Of a stretch of DNA of 64,000 bases, positions 1-11,526 are shown one piece after another. The stretch's first letter is position 1; every line of letters begins with the position of its first letter. The notes under the pieces were generated by a model, which worked only from the letters and a program-made list of their open reading frames with translations, had not been told where the DNA came from and did not search any database. The translations under genes were made by a program, and so were the position numbers. Origin of the DNA: Platanthera guangdongensis (taxonomy: Eukaryota > Streptophyta > Magnoliopsida > Asparagales > Orchidaceae); assembly GCA_039583875.1 (NCBI GenBank), contig CM077166.1:83822564-83886563 (forward strand), given 5' to 3'.

Positions 1-1859
1 GTGGGCCAAAACCCGAACAGGCAAGCGTACCTGTCGAATTGTAGTACCAAGGTCGTATTTAAACACGGGGTTGTCAAGTACTTCTACTCGCGCTCTAACT
101 ATTATCCTACCGGAAAATTAAAGGGATTTGAGAATTTTTTAAGAAGCAAAAGGAACGATAAATTCGAGACGAAAACTTATAAAAAGGCTAGCATTCGATC
201 ATTGATTCACCATGAAATGAAATGAGAAAATAAAAGGCATAGTTTTAAATTTGCAAATCCAACTTGGCCGTGACGGATCCGAAAATAAGACAAAATCTCG
301 CTAGAGCATTAAGTCTCCTAACTTATAGACTTTTCGATCGAAATCTCTTTACAAACCGAAAAAGCCTAAAGTTGCATTATCGAGGTGATCCGCACTATTG
401 GATTTGACTCCAATCCGGAGGATTTACGTCGTCCTATCTCTAGGATTGCGTTCAACTCCTTCCTTCTTTGAGTGATCTTTCACATCCACGAGCCTCTCGG
501 CTACTCGAATATGAGATCATAAGCCTACTACCATATACCGGAAATACGGAGTCGACACAAAATAAATCAAAGAAGGACCGAGTAGAATTACGCAAAAATA
601 AAACTATGAAATAAAAATAATTCTCATTTCAAATCATGGATCCTCATGATCAAATGCTAAAAGAAGATTAGCTACGCATATTGCAAAAAGAAACAACGAA
701 ACAAATAGAAGAGAATTTCATTACTTGCAAATAAAAAGAGTGTACAAAATATTAAAAAGACTAGATTAGGCTATAAGGAAAACTTGCACTAATTGAAAAG
801 AAAGGATTACACTAACAACATGTAAGCAAAAAGAAAGCACTCTCTTGAACTAGAACTTCACTTTCTCTCCAAAATTCAACTCCCCAAAGCATGAGACCAT
901 GGTGCCCTTTTATAGATGAGGAGGGAAGATTCTAGAATGGAAAGAAGAAGAGGGGGCAAGGGGGGTGGCCGACCAAGTAGGATGGAGAAGATGCATGCAC
1001 ATTATTTAATTTGGGGGAAGAAAGAGGAGGTGGGTTCAATGTATTGGTGGCAAGGTGCATGGATAGAGAAATTAATAAGAGAGAAAGGATGAGTGGGGAT
1101 GCATGAGGAATAAATGGAGGAGAAAATAATAAAAGGGGGGAGAGAGGAGAGTGGCCGGCCAAGCATGAGTGCATGCATGCAATAAATGGAAGGGAAATCA
1201 ATGAGGAGGGAGAGAGAATATTATGATGCATGCATGGATTGAAAGGTGGCAAGAGAAATAAAGGAAAGAGAGGGGGGTGGCCGGCCATGTGGGCTTAAAT
1301 GGGCTGTTTAGGGGGGCTCGGGTAGGCTGCTTTTGAGGGAGGGGCTCGGGTAGGCTAGGTGGGCTGCTTTGGGTTGCATAGGGGGCTCGGGTTGGAGCTA
1401 GGGGCTTCATGGGCTGCACCAATCTTCAAAATTCGGGCTGCTCCAATGAAGGGGCTGCATCATGTAGGCTTTATGGATGTGGGCTGCACCATGTAGACTT
1501 TGAACCTATAAATAAAACAAAACAAAACATGGATTAGTCATAACAAAGTTAAAACATAACATAACACAATACTATATAGATTTAAAAACATAACATAACA
1601 AAGTTAAAGAAGAGATTTCTATCACAATAATAATAAAAACATTACACATTAAAATTAAAACAAATCATAACATAACATAATAACATGACACACATATTAA
1701 GACTATATAGAATTTTTATATCAAAATTCTAATAACACTAGGAATTAATATATTGTAAAGAAACATTAAAACATGGAATAACAATCATAAAATATAAATA
1801 AAATTAGGCTTTTTGAATACTAAATTACCCCTCAAAAGGATGACTAAAACTAGTCATCA
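1..1859 (+). mobile_element. T1: right part of an Athila/Tat-like LTR, window-truncated
   Basis: The first 150 bases (GGCAAGCGTACCTGTCGA, then a GTAGTACC and AGGTCGTATT context) align in order with the start of the T11 LTR at about 55480-55540. The later order is also the same: a region of cut-up CGCTCACC/CTAAG-like words, purine-rich tracts, then TACAAA...AAAAGGAAAG. The piece ends TAGTCATCA at 1859, and T2 LTR homology resumes at exactly 1860, so 1859 is read as the outer end of an LTR inserted in the T2 LTR. No coding region is visible. Bases 940-1420 are purine-rich with repeated GTGGCCGGCC and GGGCTCGGGTAGGCT words. The family is inferred from similarity; the left end and the internal domain lie outside the window. 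Confidence 0.5.
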
Positions 1860-2044
1860 CACGACAATACTCAACCCGTACCTGGGATTAAAGGTGGTGG
1901 CCACGGCTCGCACACAAAACCATCCCACTCCTTTAGAGTGTCAAAATGCCACTACCTGCCATAACACACGATTCGGCGTTCAGAAAATAGCCGACAAACA
2001 ACCCCAAACCCAACGGGATTCACTTGGGAAAACAAGGGAAGACT

Positions 2045-2555
2045 GAGGGAAAAATTGTCGAACACAGCTTACAGGAATCGTCGAGCTCAGTTCAATGATT
2101 TTTCGTCGAACTCAGGACACAGGAAAACACCGATATAAGTTCGACGATTTTCGTCGAACTCAGGTCGACGATCTTCGTCGATCTCAGGCAACCGAGGATC
2201 GTCGATCTCAGTTTGACGAACAACGTCGAACTCAGATCGACGATCTTCATCGATCACAAGCAAACAGAGATCGTGGATCTTAGTTCGATGATCAACGTCG
2301 AACTCAGATCGATGATCTTCGTCGATAACAGGAAAGCAGAGATCGTCATCCCAGTTCGATGATTTTCGTCGAACTCAGATCGACGATCTTCGTCTATCTC
2401 ACGCAATCGGAGATTGTGGATCTTAGTTCGACGATCAACGTCGAACTCAGATCGACGATCTTCGTCAATCACTGGCAAAGGGAGATCGTCGATCTCATTT
2501 CGACGAATTTAGTCGAACTCAGATCGACGATCTTCGACGATCTCAGGCAGCATTG
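2045..2555. repeat. Tandem imperfect palindromes TCGTCGA...TCGACGA (T2 3' LTR)
   Basis: About 500 bases in which GTCGAACTCAGATCGACGA and relatives recur every 30 bases or so. Each unit can fold into a short hairpin because TCGTCGA pairs with TCGACGA. The units alternate between AACTCAG and ATCTCAG middles and have drifted separately from the other copy at 20045-20505. The same words occur in LTRs of unrelated families in this window. Confidence 0.85.
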
Positions 2556-2570
2556 AGTGCACTCAACGCT
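2549..2570. repeat. 22-bp palindrome GTTGAGTG/CACTCAAC (decayed copy)
   Basis: AGCATTGAGTGCACTCAAC followed by GCT: a near-perfect palindrome with one mismatch, at the right edge of the TCGTCGA array. The T2 5' LTR copy at 20507-20528 is perfect. Confidence 0.8.
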
Positions 2571-3249
2571 GTCGACGCTTCCAAACATAACTCTTGCAGA
2601 AATTGAATCTAATGCTACCTATCCTACCCGGCTATGACCACCATACATGAAGATCAAATCCAACATTCATCTTCACTACCCCCAGCACCCGAACTGGGCA
2701 AACTTTAACAGCAAGGAAGGATTAAGAAATAGGCTAAATACTATCCAATCCGAGATTAATAGGGAACAATTTGATAAAAGACAAGACTACAGCAGCCCGA
2801 CCGAAAACTTGGAGTTTCAGAACTTGAGAAAGTGAAAAAAAAAAACATAAAGGAGCATTCATTGTTCAAGATCCGATGATTTTGACGGGAAAACAGAGCA
2901 AAATAAACGATATCGGGAAAATGTATGATAACAGCAAATATGAACATGAAAAGGGGAAAAGCTTGGCAAGGGTAGGAGCACCACTTGCCTCATATTCCAG
3001 CGAAGCTTGGTCGGCCCCTTACTCTCACTCGGCACCAGCAGCACATCACAAGACGAAAATTTCGTCGGAGTGCAGGTCTAGGCGAGAGCAATCCAAATCT
3101 GCCTTCGAAATCGAATTCCGCCCGCTAAAACTCCGGGAATCGGCGGTGGAAGGCAAGGGCAGCCCGCTGGTTTTCCTCTCTTGCACAAGGACGGCGGTTG
3201 TATTCCGAAAAAGACAAAGAACATCAACAGTCGCTTTTCTAATTAAGGT

Positions 3250-3257
3250 TATATATA
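3250..3257 (-). promoter_or_regulatory. TATA-like box in T2 3' LTR
   Basis: TATATATA inside CTATATATAACC on the minus strand, about 480 bp into the LTR and conserved at 21204-21211 in the other LTR. It is a candidate U3 promoter by position and composition only. Confidence 0.3.
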
Positions 3258-3734
3258 GCTAGCGGCTAAATCCCAAATATCTTCTATTCTTAGCCAATCC
3301 AAAAGCTGCCAGCCACCTATTCACCATAACTGCTACTATCTAAACAAAATATCTATATATAATATATAATATCACATTAATATAAATAAAATACAAAACG
3401 ACGCGAAACCCGAACATCCTCGGAATTCGACGAAATTTGCACCATAGCTAAATACCCATGCTACGAACGCAACGACGCAGTCAAAATCAACTTTCGACGA
3501 AGAAAACTCGGGTTATCACTACCCGAAGCCAAAACACAAGCATCCCCCGAGAGGCCTCACCGGTCACCAAAACAGACCCGGCTTGATAGGGAATCTTGCC
3601 AAAAAGGCTACCAACAACCACACAAGGAACCTAAAGAGCCAAGAACACGCACTAACAAACGACACATGCCGGAAACGCGTCAACGTAACGCCAAACGAGA
3701 ATTAAATAATCGCAGAAAAATCGGGGGCGTTATA

Positions 3735-3750
3735 GTCACTCCCCCTAAAA
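3735..3750 (-). other. T2 polypurine tract
   Basis: Minus strand reads TCTTTTAGGGGGAGTGAC directly before the LTR, the usual place and composition for the plus-strand primer of a gypsy element. The adjoining GAAACTTTC...GTTTCGGG pattern is also seen next to the T8 and T10 LTRs. Confidence 0.7.
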
Positions 3751-3844
3751 GAAAGTTTCGTCCCGAAACTTTACGTACACAACTTCTACTATAGAAGGAA
3801 AGTAACAAAACAAGAGCTACTAGAAAGAAAACATACCAATCAAA

Positions 3845-6800
3845 TCAAGGGAACAGATGAGGGTGAGCCTCCCTCATAGCCGACTCTAGCTCCCAAGTCG
3901 CGCTTTCCAAATCCTGATTCTTCCATAGAACTTTCACCATCGGGATAGACTTTGACCGCAGCACCTGATCTTGAGTATCCAAGATGTGGACCGGCACCTC
4001 AACATATGAAAGATTAGGCTCCAACCGGGGCACAACATCCAAGACTTTCCCACTGCTTCACACACACGTCCATAATTGGCTTACATGAAATACATTATGA
4101 ACTCCTGGGAAGTTTGCCGGCAAATCCAACCTATATGCTGATACGTCAATCCGTTCAACAATCTTAAACGGGCTCACATACCTCGGATCCAATTTCCGGT
4201 TCTTACCAAACCTCTTAACACCAACCATCGGGGAAACCTTAAGAAACACCAGGTCCCATACAACAAATTCCAAGTTAGATCTATGCCGGTTGGCGTTCTT
4301 CTCGTACCGCTCTTGAGCTATCCGAAGCTTTTCTCGAATCAGCTTCACCGCAACTTCCATTTCCTCGAGCACATCCGGACCCAGCACAGGCCTCTCACCG
4401 ACCTCGGTCCAAAATAAGGGAGTTCTGAAACGCCTCCCATACAAAGCTTCAAACGGAGCCATTTGCAAGCTCTCCTGGTAACTGTTGTTGTATGCAAATT
4501 CCATAAGCCGCAAACGCTCATCCCACGCTCCACCGTAGTCCAAGATGTAGCACCTGATCATATCCTCAACTATCTGGTTCACTCGCTCAGTCTGACCATT
4601 GGTCCGAGAGTGGTAAGCTGTAGAATACCTCAAATCTGTACCCAAACCCTCTTGCAGACTCCTCCAGAAGCGAGATGTAAAATGGAAGTCTCGATCTGAA
4701 ATGATGCTAACTGGCACACCGTGTAATCTGATGACCTCGTTCAAGTACAACTCTGCTATCTTCTTCATCGGGTAATCTACCTTATAGGGTACGAAGTGCG
4801 CACACTTCGTCAATCGGTCCACGATCACCCAAACTAAATCAAATCCCCTTGGAGATCTCGGTAAGCCCGTAATGAAGTCCATAGAAATACTCTCCCACTT
4901 CCAAGTCGGGATCTCCAACGGAGTCAACTTGCCACCAGGCCTTCCATGATCGGCCTTCATACGCTTGCAAGTGTGGCACTCAGTAACAAATCAGGCTATA
5001 TCACCATTCATCCCATACCACTAGGCAATCTGCTTCAATTCGTGATACATCTTTGTAGATCCTGGATGGTAGGCAACACTGGATCCATGAGCCTCTCTAT
5101 AAATCATAACCCTGATGTCTCCAACAGCGGGGATGCAAAACCTGCCGCGGTACTTCAAGGTACCAGCATCATCGATAGAAAAATCCGGCAACTCCCCTCT
5201 CTCAGTCCTGAGGCATAAGTGCAGAAGATCCAGATCATCCTTCTGGTGCAACCTGGTAAGTGAAATCCAAGATGGCTCTGCCACTGCCAAACTGCTCTGC
5301 ATGTCACAGTGTCCCATAGAAATTTCCATCAGGAGGAATACTTCCACTAAACGATCGGCGGTGAGAATAAAGATCTTCCCCGTCTTCCGGCTTAGGGCAT
5401 CGTCAACCACATTGGCCTTGCCCGGATGATACTGTATCTGCACATCATAATCGGCCACATACTCTAGCCACCACCGTTGGCGCAGATTCAACTCCTTCTG
5501 AGTGAACACATACTTTAGACTTTTATGATCTGTGAAGATCTTGCACTGAGCACCATAAAGTAGATGCCTCCACAACTTTAGCGCATAAATCACCGCTGCA
5601 AACTCAAGGTCATGTGTTGGGTGATTTCTCTCATGAGTCTTTAGTTTCCTTGACCCATACGCAATCACTTTTCCAGCCTGCATCAACACGCAACCCAGAC
5701 CAACATACGAAGCATCCACATACACATCATACTCCACGCCCTCAGTAGGTAGGGTCAGAACGGGAGCAGTGCACAATCTGTTCTTTAGTTCCAGGAAGGC
5801 TGCCTCGCACTTCTCGCTCCAAACAAAGGCCATGTTCTTCTGAGTCAATCTGGTCAAAGGTGCAGCCAGGGTAGAGAAACCCTCCACGAACCTCCTGTAG
5901 TAGCCGACCAACCATAGGAAGCTTCTAATCTCCTTGGGCGTGCCCAACCTGCTCCAATCCATCACTGCTGCGATCTTTTCTGGGTCGACCGAGATCCCAT
6001 CCTTATTCACCACATAGCCCAGAAACAAGACCTGAGGCAACCAAAATTCGCACTTGCACAGCTTGACGAATAACTTGTGGTTCCTCAACTCCGATAGAAC
6101 TAAGTGTAGATGCTGCTCATGCTCCTCAGTACTGCGAGAGTAGATAAACACATCATCGATGAATACCACCACGAACTTGTCTAGAAGGTCCTTGAACACC
6201 CAGTTCATCATATCCATGAAAGCTGATGGTGCGTTGGTCAAACCAAACGACATCACTAGAAACTCGAAGTGTCCATGCCTCGATCTAAACGCAGTCTGTG
6301 GAATATCTGCCTCACGGATCCTGAGTTGATGATAGCCAGAATGAAGATCGATCTTGGAAAACACCGTACTACCATGCAACTGATCAAACAAGTCATCAAT
6401 CCTCGGCAGAGGGTACCTGTTCTTAATGATTTCTTTGTTCAGCTCCCTATAATCGATGCACAGCCTCATCGACCCATCCTTCTTCTTCACAAATAGAACA
6501 GGAGCACCCCAAGGCGACAAACTCTGCCTGATAAAGCCTTTTGCCAACAACTCATCCAACTGGACTCGCAACTCCTCCAACTCACGAGGGGCCATCCGGT
6601 AAGGCGCCTTAGTAATAGGACGCGTACCCGGTTCCAAATCAATCACAAACTCAACATCCCGCTCGGGAGGAAGACTAGGAAGGTCATCAGGAAAAACATC
6701 AGAGAACTCACGTACAACAGGAATCTCCTCCAAGCGTGGTACACTGACAGCAGTCCCATCCACCGAGACTAAACAAGCAAAACAACAAGAATGAAACAGC

Positions 6801-7203
6801 TTCTGTGCACATACCGCAAAAATGACAAGAGAATCCTAACACGGATCAGCATACACACTTCCAGGCTGACCGTTGTCCTTGATGAAGTCCAAGCGCTTCC
6901 CTTTGCACTGAATAACCGCATCGTACTTAGACAACCAGTCCATGCCCAGAATAACATCGAAGTCCTCTAGATCAATCATCTTCAAGTCTGCCTTCGCAAG
7001 AAAGTCCCCCAACAAAATAGGGCAATCCAGAATGCCCACATCTGATAACACAGATTAAACAGAAGGGAACTTGACGCGGAAGGTATCACGAACTTGATCT
7101 AGAATCAACCGGTATCGCTCCATAAAGGCTCTAGCCACAAACGAGTGAGTAGCGCCGGAGTCGAACAAAACACGAGCCCAGCGGTTCATCACCTTAAATT
7201 TCC
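3845..7203 (-). pseudogene. pol: T2 pol exon: PR-RT-RNase H-INT-chromodomain, with stops
   Basis: A single reading frame encodes the enzymatic polyprotein of a gypsy element. From the N terminus: aspartic protease with DSGA at 7151-7162 and an ILGMDWL flap region near 6930-6955; RT with [18 protein letters not shown] near 6450 and the catalytic FIDD at 6149-6163; RNase H with [13 protein letters not shown] near 5700; integrase with the D-D-E segments FITGLPRS, SDRD and NGQTERVNQ (4960-4550); a GPY-like YVSPFKIVERI; and a chromodomain-like tail MVKVLW...TWE ending HPHLF. In-frame stops occur at 7055-7057, 6836-6838, two close together between 4961 and 5023 (where conserved residues are expected in the HHCC zinc region), and 4058-4060. 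No frameshift is needed to join the parts. It begins at the intron acceptor, not at an ATG. The element is dead. Confidence 0.9.
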
Positions 7204-7295
7204 CTATAGGAGTATATAAGCAACTAAGGAACTACCAAAACAAAAACTATAACCATTATAATAAATAAAACTTTCAGGCTATGAAAACAACTAAC
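7204..7295 (-). other. Putative 92-bp intron between T2 gag and protease
   Basis: On the minus strand a GT donor follows the first base of a Gly codon (...ATCTTAG then GTTAGTTG) and the acceptor is TCCTATAG at 7204. Removing it leaves gag and protease in one frame, with the split Gly codon completed (phase 1). Unspliced, the frame hits stops. T3 (12671-12746) and T5 (25376-25471) have an intron at the same codon, which supports it strongly. Confidence 0.75.
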
Positions 7296-8520
7296 CTAAG
7301 ATGACCTGAATCGAAGTTTGAGCCTCCTCGGAAGAGATCACGTTCAGCTTTTCTTTGCCCTTGTCCATACGCTGAGGAGGAGGTAATGCCTGAAATGGAA
7401 CTGCTCGAAGAACAGGCTGGACCTGAGGACACCTTGTCTTGATATGGCCCTTCTGTCCACACTGATAGCAGATTTTATCCTTGGACCAGCACTGGGCAGC
7501 ATAATGCCCGGGTCACTTGCAAACAGAACAGGAAACATCCCACCTAGGAGCACCTTGAATAGCATGAACTTGCTCATTCTTCTGAGCTCCCGCCTTCTTG
7601 AAACACCTCTCAGCAGGGTGGCCTGACCGGCCACAGAAGCTACACACTACCTTGCTCTTCTTTCCCGAAGCAGCATCGAGTACCTGGGGGTTCTTCTCTT
7701 CAGCAGACTTCCTCTTGTACTTCCTCATTTGCTGGCCTCTGTTCTTTGCGGTCTCAATTGCCTCCACTTTCAGAGCATCCTCCACTACCCCTGCATAAGT
7801 CTCTGATCCATAAGCACTGGCCAACTGCTGAACCTCGCTCCTCAAGCCACCAAGGAACCGCTTGACTCGATCTGCTTCAACACTCACCAACCCAGGGGCA
7901 AATCGGCTCAACATACTGAACTCTATCTCGTACTCACTGACCGTGGGTTGCCTCTGCTTCAGGTGAAGGAAGTCGTTCATTAGTCGGTCACGCTCGACCG
8001 AAGGTAGGAACTTCCTCAACAACATCTCCTTGAATAATCCCCAAGAGCAACCAGCCACCAAGCTCTCCTTTTCCCTAAGCCACCAGCTCTTAGCCAAACC
8101 ATTTAGCTGATATGCGGCTATCATCACTCTCTGATCATCTGCAACACCGGAGTACGAGAACATCTCCTCCATGGAGATCAGCCAATCATCTATGAACATG
8201 AAATCTACCTTCCCATCATATGTAGGAGGGCTAAGTCTTTGAAACTGAGAAATAAAGGCCATATCTGCTGGCACCACCACTGGAGGTCTCAGGGGAGCAG
8301 GAGGGGGAGGAGCAGCTGATGCCCCTGTAGGGGCTTGCACCCCCTGAGTTTGTCCTGCGACAACTGCCACCAGAGACTCGATCTGGGCCTGTATCTCGAC
8401 TAGCTTCCTGGTCAAGGAATCGTTGCTCTGTCGCAGGCTCTCGATCACCGCATCACTCTGCGCTCCTGAGGACTCACCCTCAGACAGGGGAGTCGACCTA
8501 GTCGAAAGACGTCTCTCCAT
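7296..8520 (-). pseudogene. gag: T2 gag with three zinc knuckles, one broken
   Basis: Structural polyprotein of a gypsy element. It starts at ATG 8518-8520 (MERRLSTRST). An Ala/Pro-rich stretch follows (about residues 50-80), then a retrotransposon gag domain (YDGKVDFMFIDDWLISMEE ... FLPSVERDRLMNDFLHLKQ, about residues 95-230). There are three CCHC zinc knuckles: CSFCGRSGHPAERC (complete), CSVCK-stop-PGHYAAQC, and CYQCGQKGHIKTRC near 7450. A TGA at 7513-7515 falls inside the second knuckle, where a residue is expected; the frame continues open after it to the intron donor at 7295. The upstream ORF is long and well kept, so the nonsense change is probably the only gag lesion. Confidence 0.87.
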
Positions 8521-8990
8521 CCTAAAACCATAAAAACTGAGGTCAAAACCTAGTACAACAGTTGGAACAAACTACCAGTACAGACAATACATACATAAAT
8601 ATGAACCTTTAACTGCTATACTTGCTCTGAGATTTTATTTTGTTTAACAAAAGTGATGCTATGCCTAACCTAGGATGGTTAAGCACCATCAACTAACTCT
8701 TGTGCCTAGATCGGGAATGCATGAATTTATATTCTTTTTCTGATTTAAAACCATGTGTCTACATATGTCATCCTGCAAATCTTTAGCTTGTCACGTTGTG
8801 CTTATGCAATGTTATGCCATGCATGATTGTGCTATGCATTCTAAAAAGGCCCTAATGCATGTCATGAGTGGCGTACACATGAAAATGTTATGCATCCCAT
8901 ACTACATAACATTCTCATGCAATGAAAAAGAAACGTGCTAGTCGCATTCTTGTGGTGAGGTTATGCATCCCATACTACATAACCCTCACA
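8521..8990 (-). other. T2 untranslated leader, first part, with 24-bp direct repeats
   Basis: Non-coding region between the gag start and the T3 insertion point, continued at 18502-18705. It is rich in ATGC/GCAT words. It holds repeats of a 24-base unit with palindromic ends (TTATG...CCCATACTA...CATAA) at 8887-8910 and 8960-8983, and a third at 18532-18555 beyond T3. No coding potential is seen. Confidence 0.6.
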
Positions 8991-8995
8991 TGTTG
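8991..8995. repeat. Target-site duplication of T3, left copy (TGTTG)
   Basis: TGTTG directly before the T3 LTR start TGTAACGCCCC; the same five bases follow the T3 right end at 18497-18501. Confidence 0.95.
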
Positions 8996-11300
8996 TGTAA
9001 CGCCCCGAAACTCAAAGGAGCAAAGGGGGACGTTTTGGGCCAGTTTTGGTTTCTGGCTGAAGGCACACGGCCTGGGACACGGGCGTGTCCCAGGGCGTGT
9101 CAAGCGTATGTCGACACTTAGCCGCGAAGTCGTCGAGTTATTCTCGACGATTCGTCGAGAATGGGCACACGGCCTACGACACGGGCGTGTCGCAGGGCGT
9201 GTCGACCCGTGTCGACACTTAGCCGTGAAATCGTCGAGTTATTCTCGACGATTCGTCGAGAATGGGCACACGGCCTGCGACACGGGCGTGTCGCAGGGCG
9301 TGTCGACCCGTGTCGACGAGCGTCAAGGTGAAATCGTCGAGATTCACTCGACGGTCGTCGAGACAAGGCACACGGCCTCGGACACGGGCGTGTCCAAGGC
9401 CGTGTCAGCGAGTCGTCGTCCTCCCCTCGACGAAATGTCCCGTGTACACGGCCTGGGGGCCCAGGCGTGTCAATGTGACACGGGCAAGAACACGGGCGTG
9501 TCCTAGAACCCGTGCAGTGCTCGGGTTGGAAACGGGGGAAAATCATGGGGTACACGGCCGGCTACACGGCCGTGTCAGCTGGAACACGGGCGTGTCAGCT
9601 CGAACACGGGCGTGTTCGATACCCGTGTGCGTGTTCAGAAGATTCGATTTTGACGGCGAATGCGGCACACGGCCCTGGACACGGGCGTGTGCCAAGCCGT
9701 GTTCGGCCCAGATTGGGCATTTCAGCCCCGAATCAAAGCCGCTCGTTTTCTTAGGTTGAGATCCGACAGCTGGGGATGGTTCCTGGGAGGATATACACGG
9801 GTTTGACTTAGAAAAATCCACACTTTTCATTACTTATCCTCTCTCCAAACCCTTGGAGAAAGAAGAGCCAAGGCTAGAGGAAGAGGAGCTAAATCCGCCA
9901 TTGGAGGAGCTTCGGAGCTCCGAATCGCAAGCCGACTCCGGATCCACGGAGGCAACGCAAGCGCGGTGATTTCTATCCGATTACATTTCAATGGCGCCAA
10001 AGAGGAACGCAAGGGTAACGATCCTCACTTTTGAGCATGATAGCTCTCTTTCTTAGCATAGGAAGCCCTCTCTCGCGAGTTGGCGAAGAGTTGGAGGCGT
10101 TCCTTCGGGTAGATATGTAAAGTCCCCGTTGTTTAGCGTCCGTATGCGAGAACGGACATAGGCATTTTGGTTGAAGCCTACCCGGACATGTAGTTCGGAT
10201 CGGTGATGTTGCATTGCATAAGGCCGGAGAAGAATCCGTGCTATTTGGTGTTTTTCGGGTTTTCTACGCGGTAGATTGCAGCAGGGAGCCTGGGGACTAA
10301 CCCAAAGGTGCACCCGGAAAACTGGGCGGACACGAGGTCTTGCCAACTTGGTGGCCTGAGTGCCAACATGAACATAACGGGGTTATGTGTCTTGCGGTAG
10401 AATGGGACTCGGTGAAAGTTTGACCCGCGCAAATGGCTTAAATTGCCGTTGCGATATGAGCACGGGTTAGATGGAGCCGTACCCGCTTTATGTCGTTCGG
10501 GTTTGAGAGACCTAAAGTTACATGGCACTCGCCGTTGGCATAGATGTGAGTCTTCGGTGGTCAATGGCTTAAATTGACGTGACCAATACCATGAAGACGA
10601 ATTGCTCATAGGAATGGCCGTCTAAGTGGCGGTGGTGAGTCCGGAATGTTAATGGCTTCAATTGACGTAACATCGACCGGTTCACCGAGAATGTGCCCTG
10701 AGTGCACAGGACGTGTGGCCGTACGAGCCAACGTCTGTGATGAGGTGGCTATGGTTATATGCATTGCTCGCTTGTGCTAATGAAATGCAGGGAAGGAGCA
10801 TCGCCGCCCCGAGTTGGGGGCGGGATCGTTATAATTTGGTCAGCATTGCTGACCGTTGCTTTGTTTGCCACCGTGCGGTGGTTTGTTTGCTTGCAGGTGC
10901 AGCTGGACCAAGCGGTCAATAGCGGGCTAAAGCCCTTTTTGCGAAGCTGGCCCTCGAAGGCCCAAGTGGAAATGTTTTCTATTTTATTCATGTATGGCCG
11001 GCCTGCGAGCCGAGGTTGGTAAATCATGTAATAGACAAATGAAACATCTTGTAAGGCCTTAAGGCCGACTTTTGAGTATTTTGTAATGACATTCCTTTTG
11101 GTTTTAGTGGACATTCATGCTTGTGCTGGGTTCTTGTTTTGCAACTTATATTAATTGCTTCCGCTAGAATGCTCTGTGTAGGACATTGAGATTGGTTGGA
11201 TGGTTTCCATAAGTAACCACCCGGTCTGTCTGTGGTATATGGCGTCGGGCCCCGGCCGGACCTACTGCTATATGCGATGCGACGGATAGGGGGTGTTACA
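8996..11300 (+). repeat. T3 5' LTR
   Basis: 2305 bp, TGTAACGCCCC to GGGTGTTACA, nearly identical to 16191-18496. The left third (about 9060-9720) is a dense array of GACACGGGCGTGTC and TCGTCGA palindromes. Later, TGGCTTAAATTG-like words recur at about 10430, 10565 and 10650. Open frames rich in Thr, Arg, Pro and Cys here are by-products of the array. Confidence 0.96.
9060..9720. repeat. Palindrome array GACACGGGCGTGTC plus TCGTCGA in T3 5' LTR
   Basis: Units of the form CACACGGCCT-(A/G)-CGACACGGGCGTGTCG-CAGGGCGTGTCGAC, alternating with GTCGTCGAGTTATTCTCGACGA and TTCGTCGAGAATGGG. Unit spacing is about 90-110 bases in the left half and less regular after 9420. Each core is a perfect or near-perfect inverted repeat. 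The repeats are GC- and CpG-rich compared with the rest of the LTR. Confidence 0.9.
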
Positions 11301-11303
11301 ATT

Positions 11304-11313
11304 TGGTATCAGA
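11304..11313 (+). other. T3 primer binding site (tRNA-iMet)
   Basis: TGGTATCAGA, complementary to the 3' end of initiator tRNA-Met, three bases after the LTR end. The match weakens after ten bases (ACTACTGG). Confidence 0.85.
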
Positions 11314-11526
11314 CTACTGGTTTTGGTCGGGCTTAAAGTGAATTCGTGGGCGAATTCTTTTTAAGGGGTTGTGAGCACATTGTGTGCGTCATCGTTATAA
11401 CAGTAAAAAGAACCCATGAATGTCCACTTAGGAATGCAAATACTCGTGTTTGAGGAACCTGCGTGTTCCTATAATTGCTGTTTGCAATGTTATTTGGTCG
11501 CTTAACGGTGTTTTGTACCACTATAG

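Larger units (their letters stand above)
1860..3734 (-). repeat. T2 3' LTR remnant
   Basis: Collinear with 19827-21688 of the T2 5' LTR. Shared landmarks are CGTACCTGGGATTAAA, the TCGTCGA palindrome array, an ACATGAAGATCAAATCCAA stretch and the terminal GGGGGCGTTATA. The terminal dinucleotide context has decayed from TTACA to TTATA. The LTR is cut at 1860 by the T1 insertion. It holds no protein gene; short open frames in it are chance. Confidence 0.88.

Noticed and set aside
1..225. Small gene starting at base 1
   Set aside because: It aligns with the non-coding start of an Athila/Tat-like LTR.
932..1422. Pro/Leu-rich minus-strand proteins
   Set aside because: Translations of a purine-rich low-complexity LTR stretch.
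2045..2555. CRISPR-like array of regularly spaced palindromic repeats
   Set aside because: Units drift, spacers are repeats of each other, there are no cas genes, and the setting is a plant LTR. The other TCGTCGA arrays fail in the same way.
9118..9759. Long open frames rich in Thr-Arg-Pro-Cys on both strands (also 16313-16954, 23986-24676, 53018-53542)
   Set aside because: They are translations of the GC-rich palindrome arrays, open in several frames and on both strands at once. No domain, and they sit in LTRs.
10053..11114. Open frames in the right half of the T3 LTR (also 17248-18310 and 51386-51754)
   Set aside because: They lie inside an LTR, overlap on both strands and match only because the LTR is repeated.
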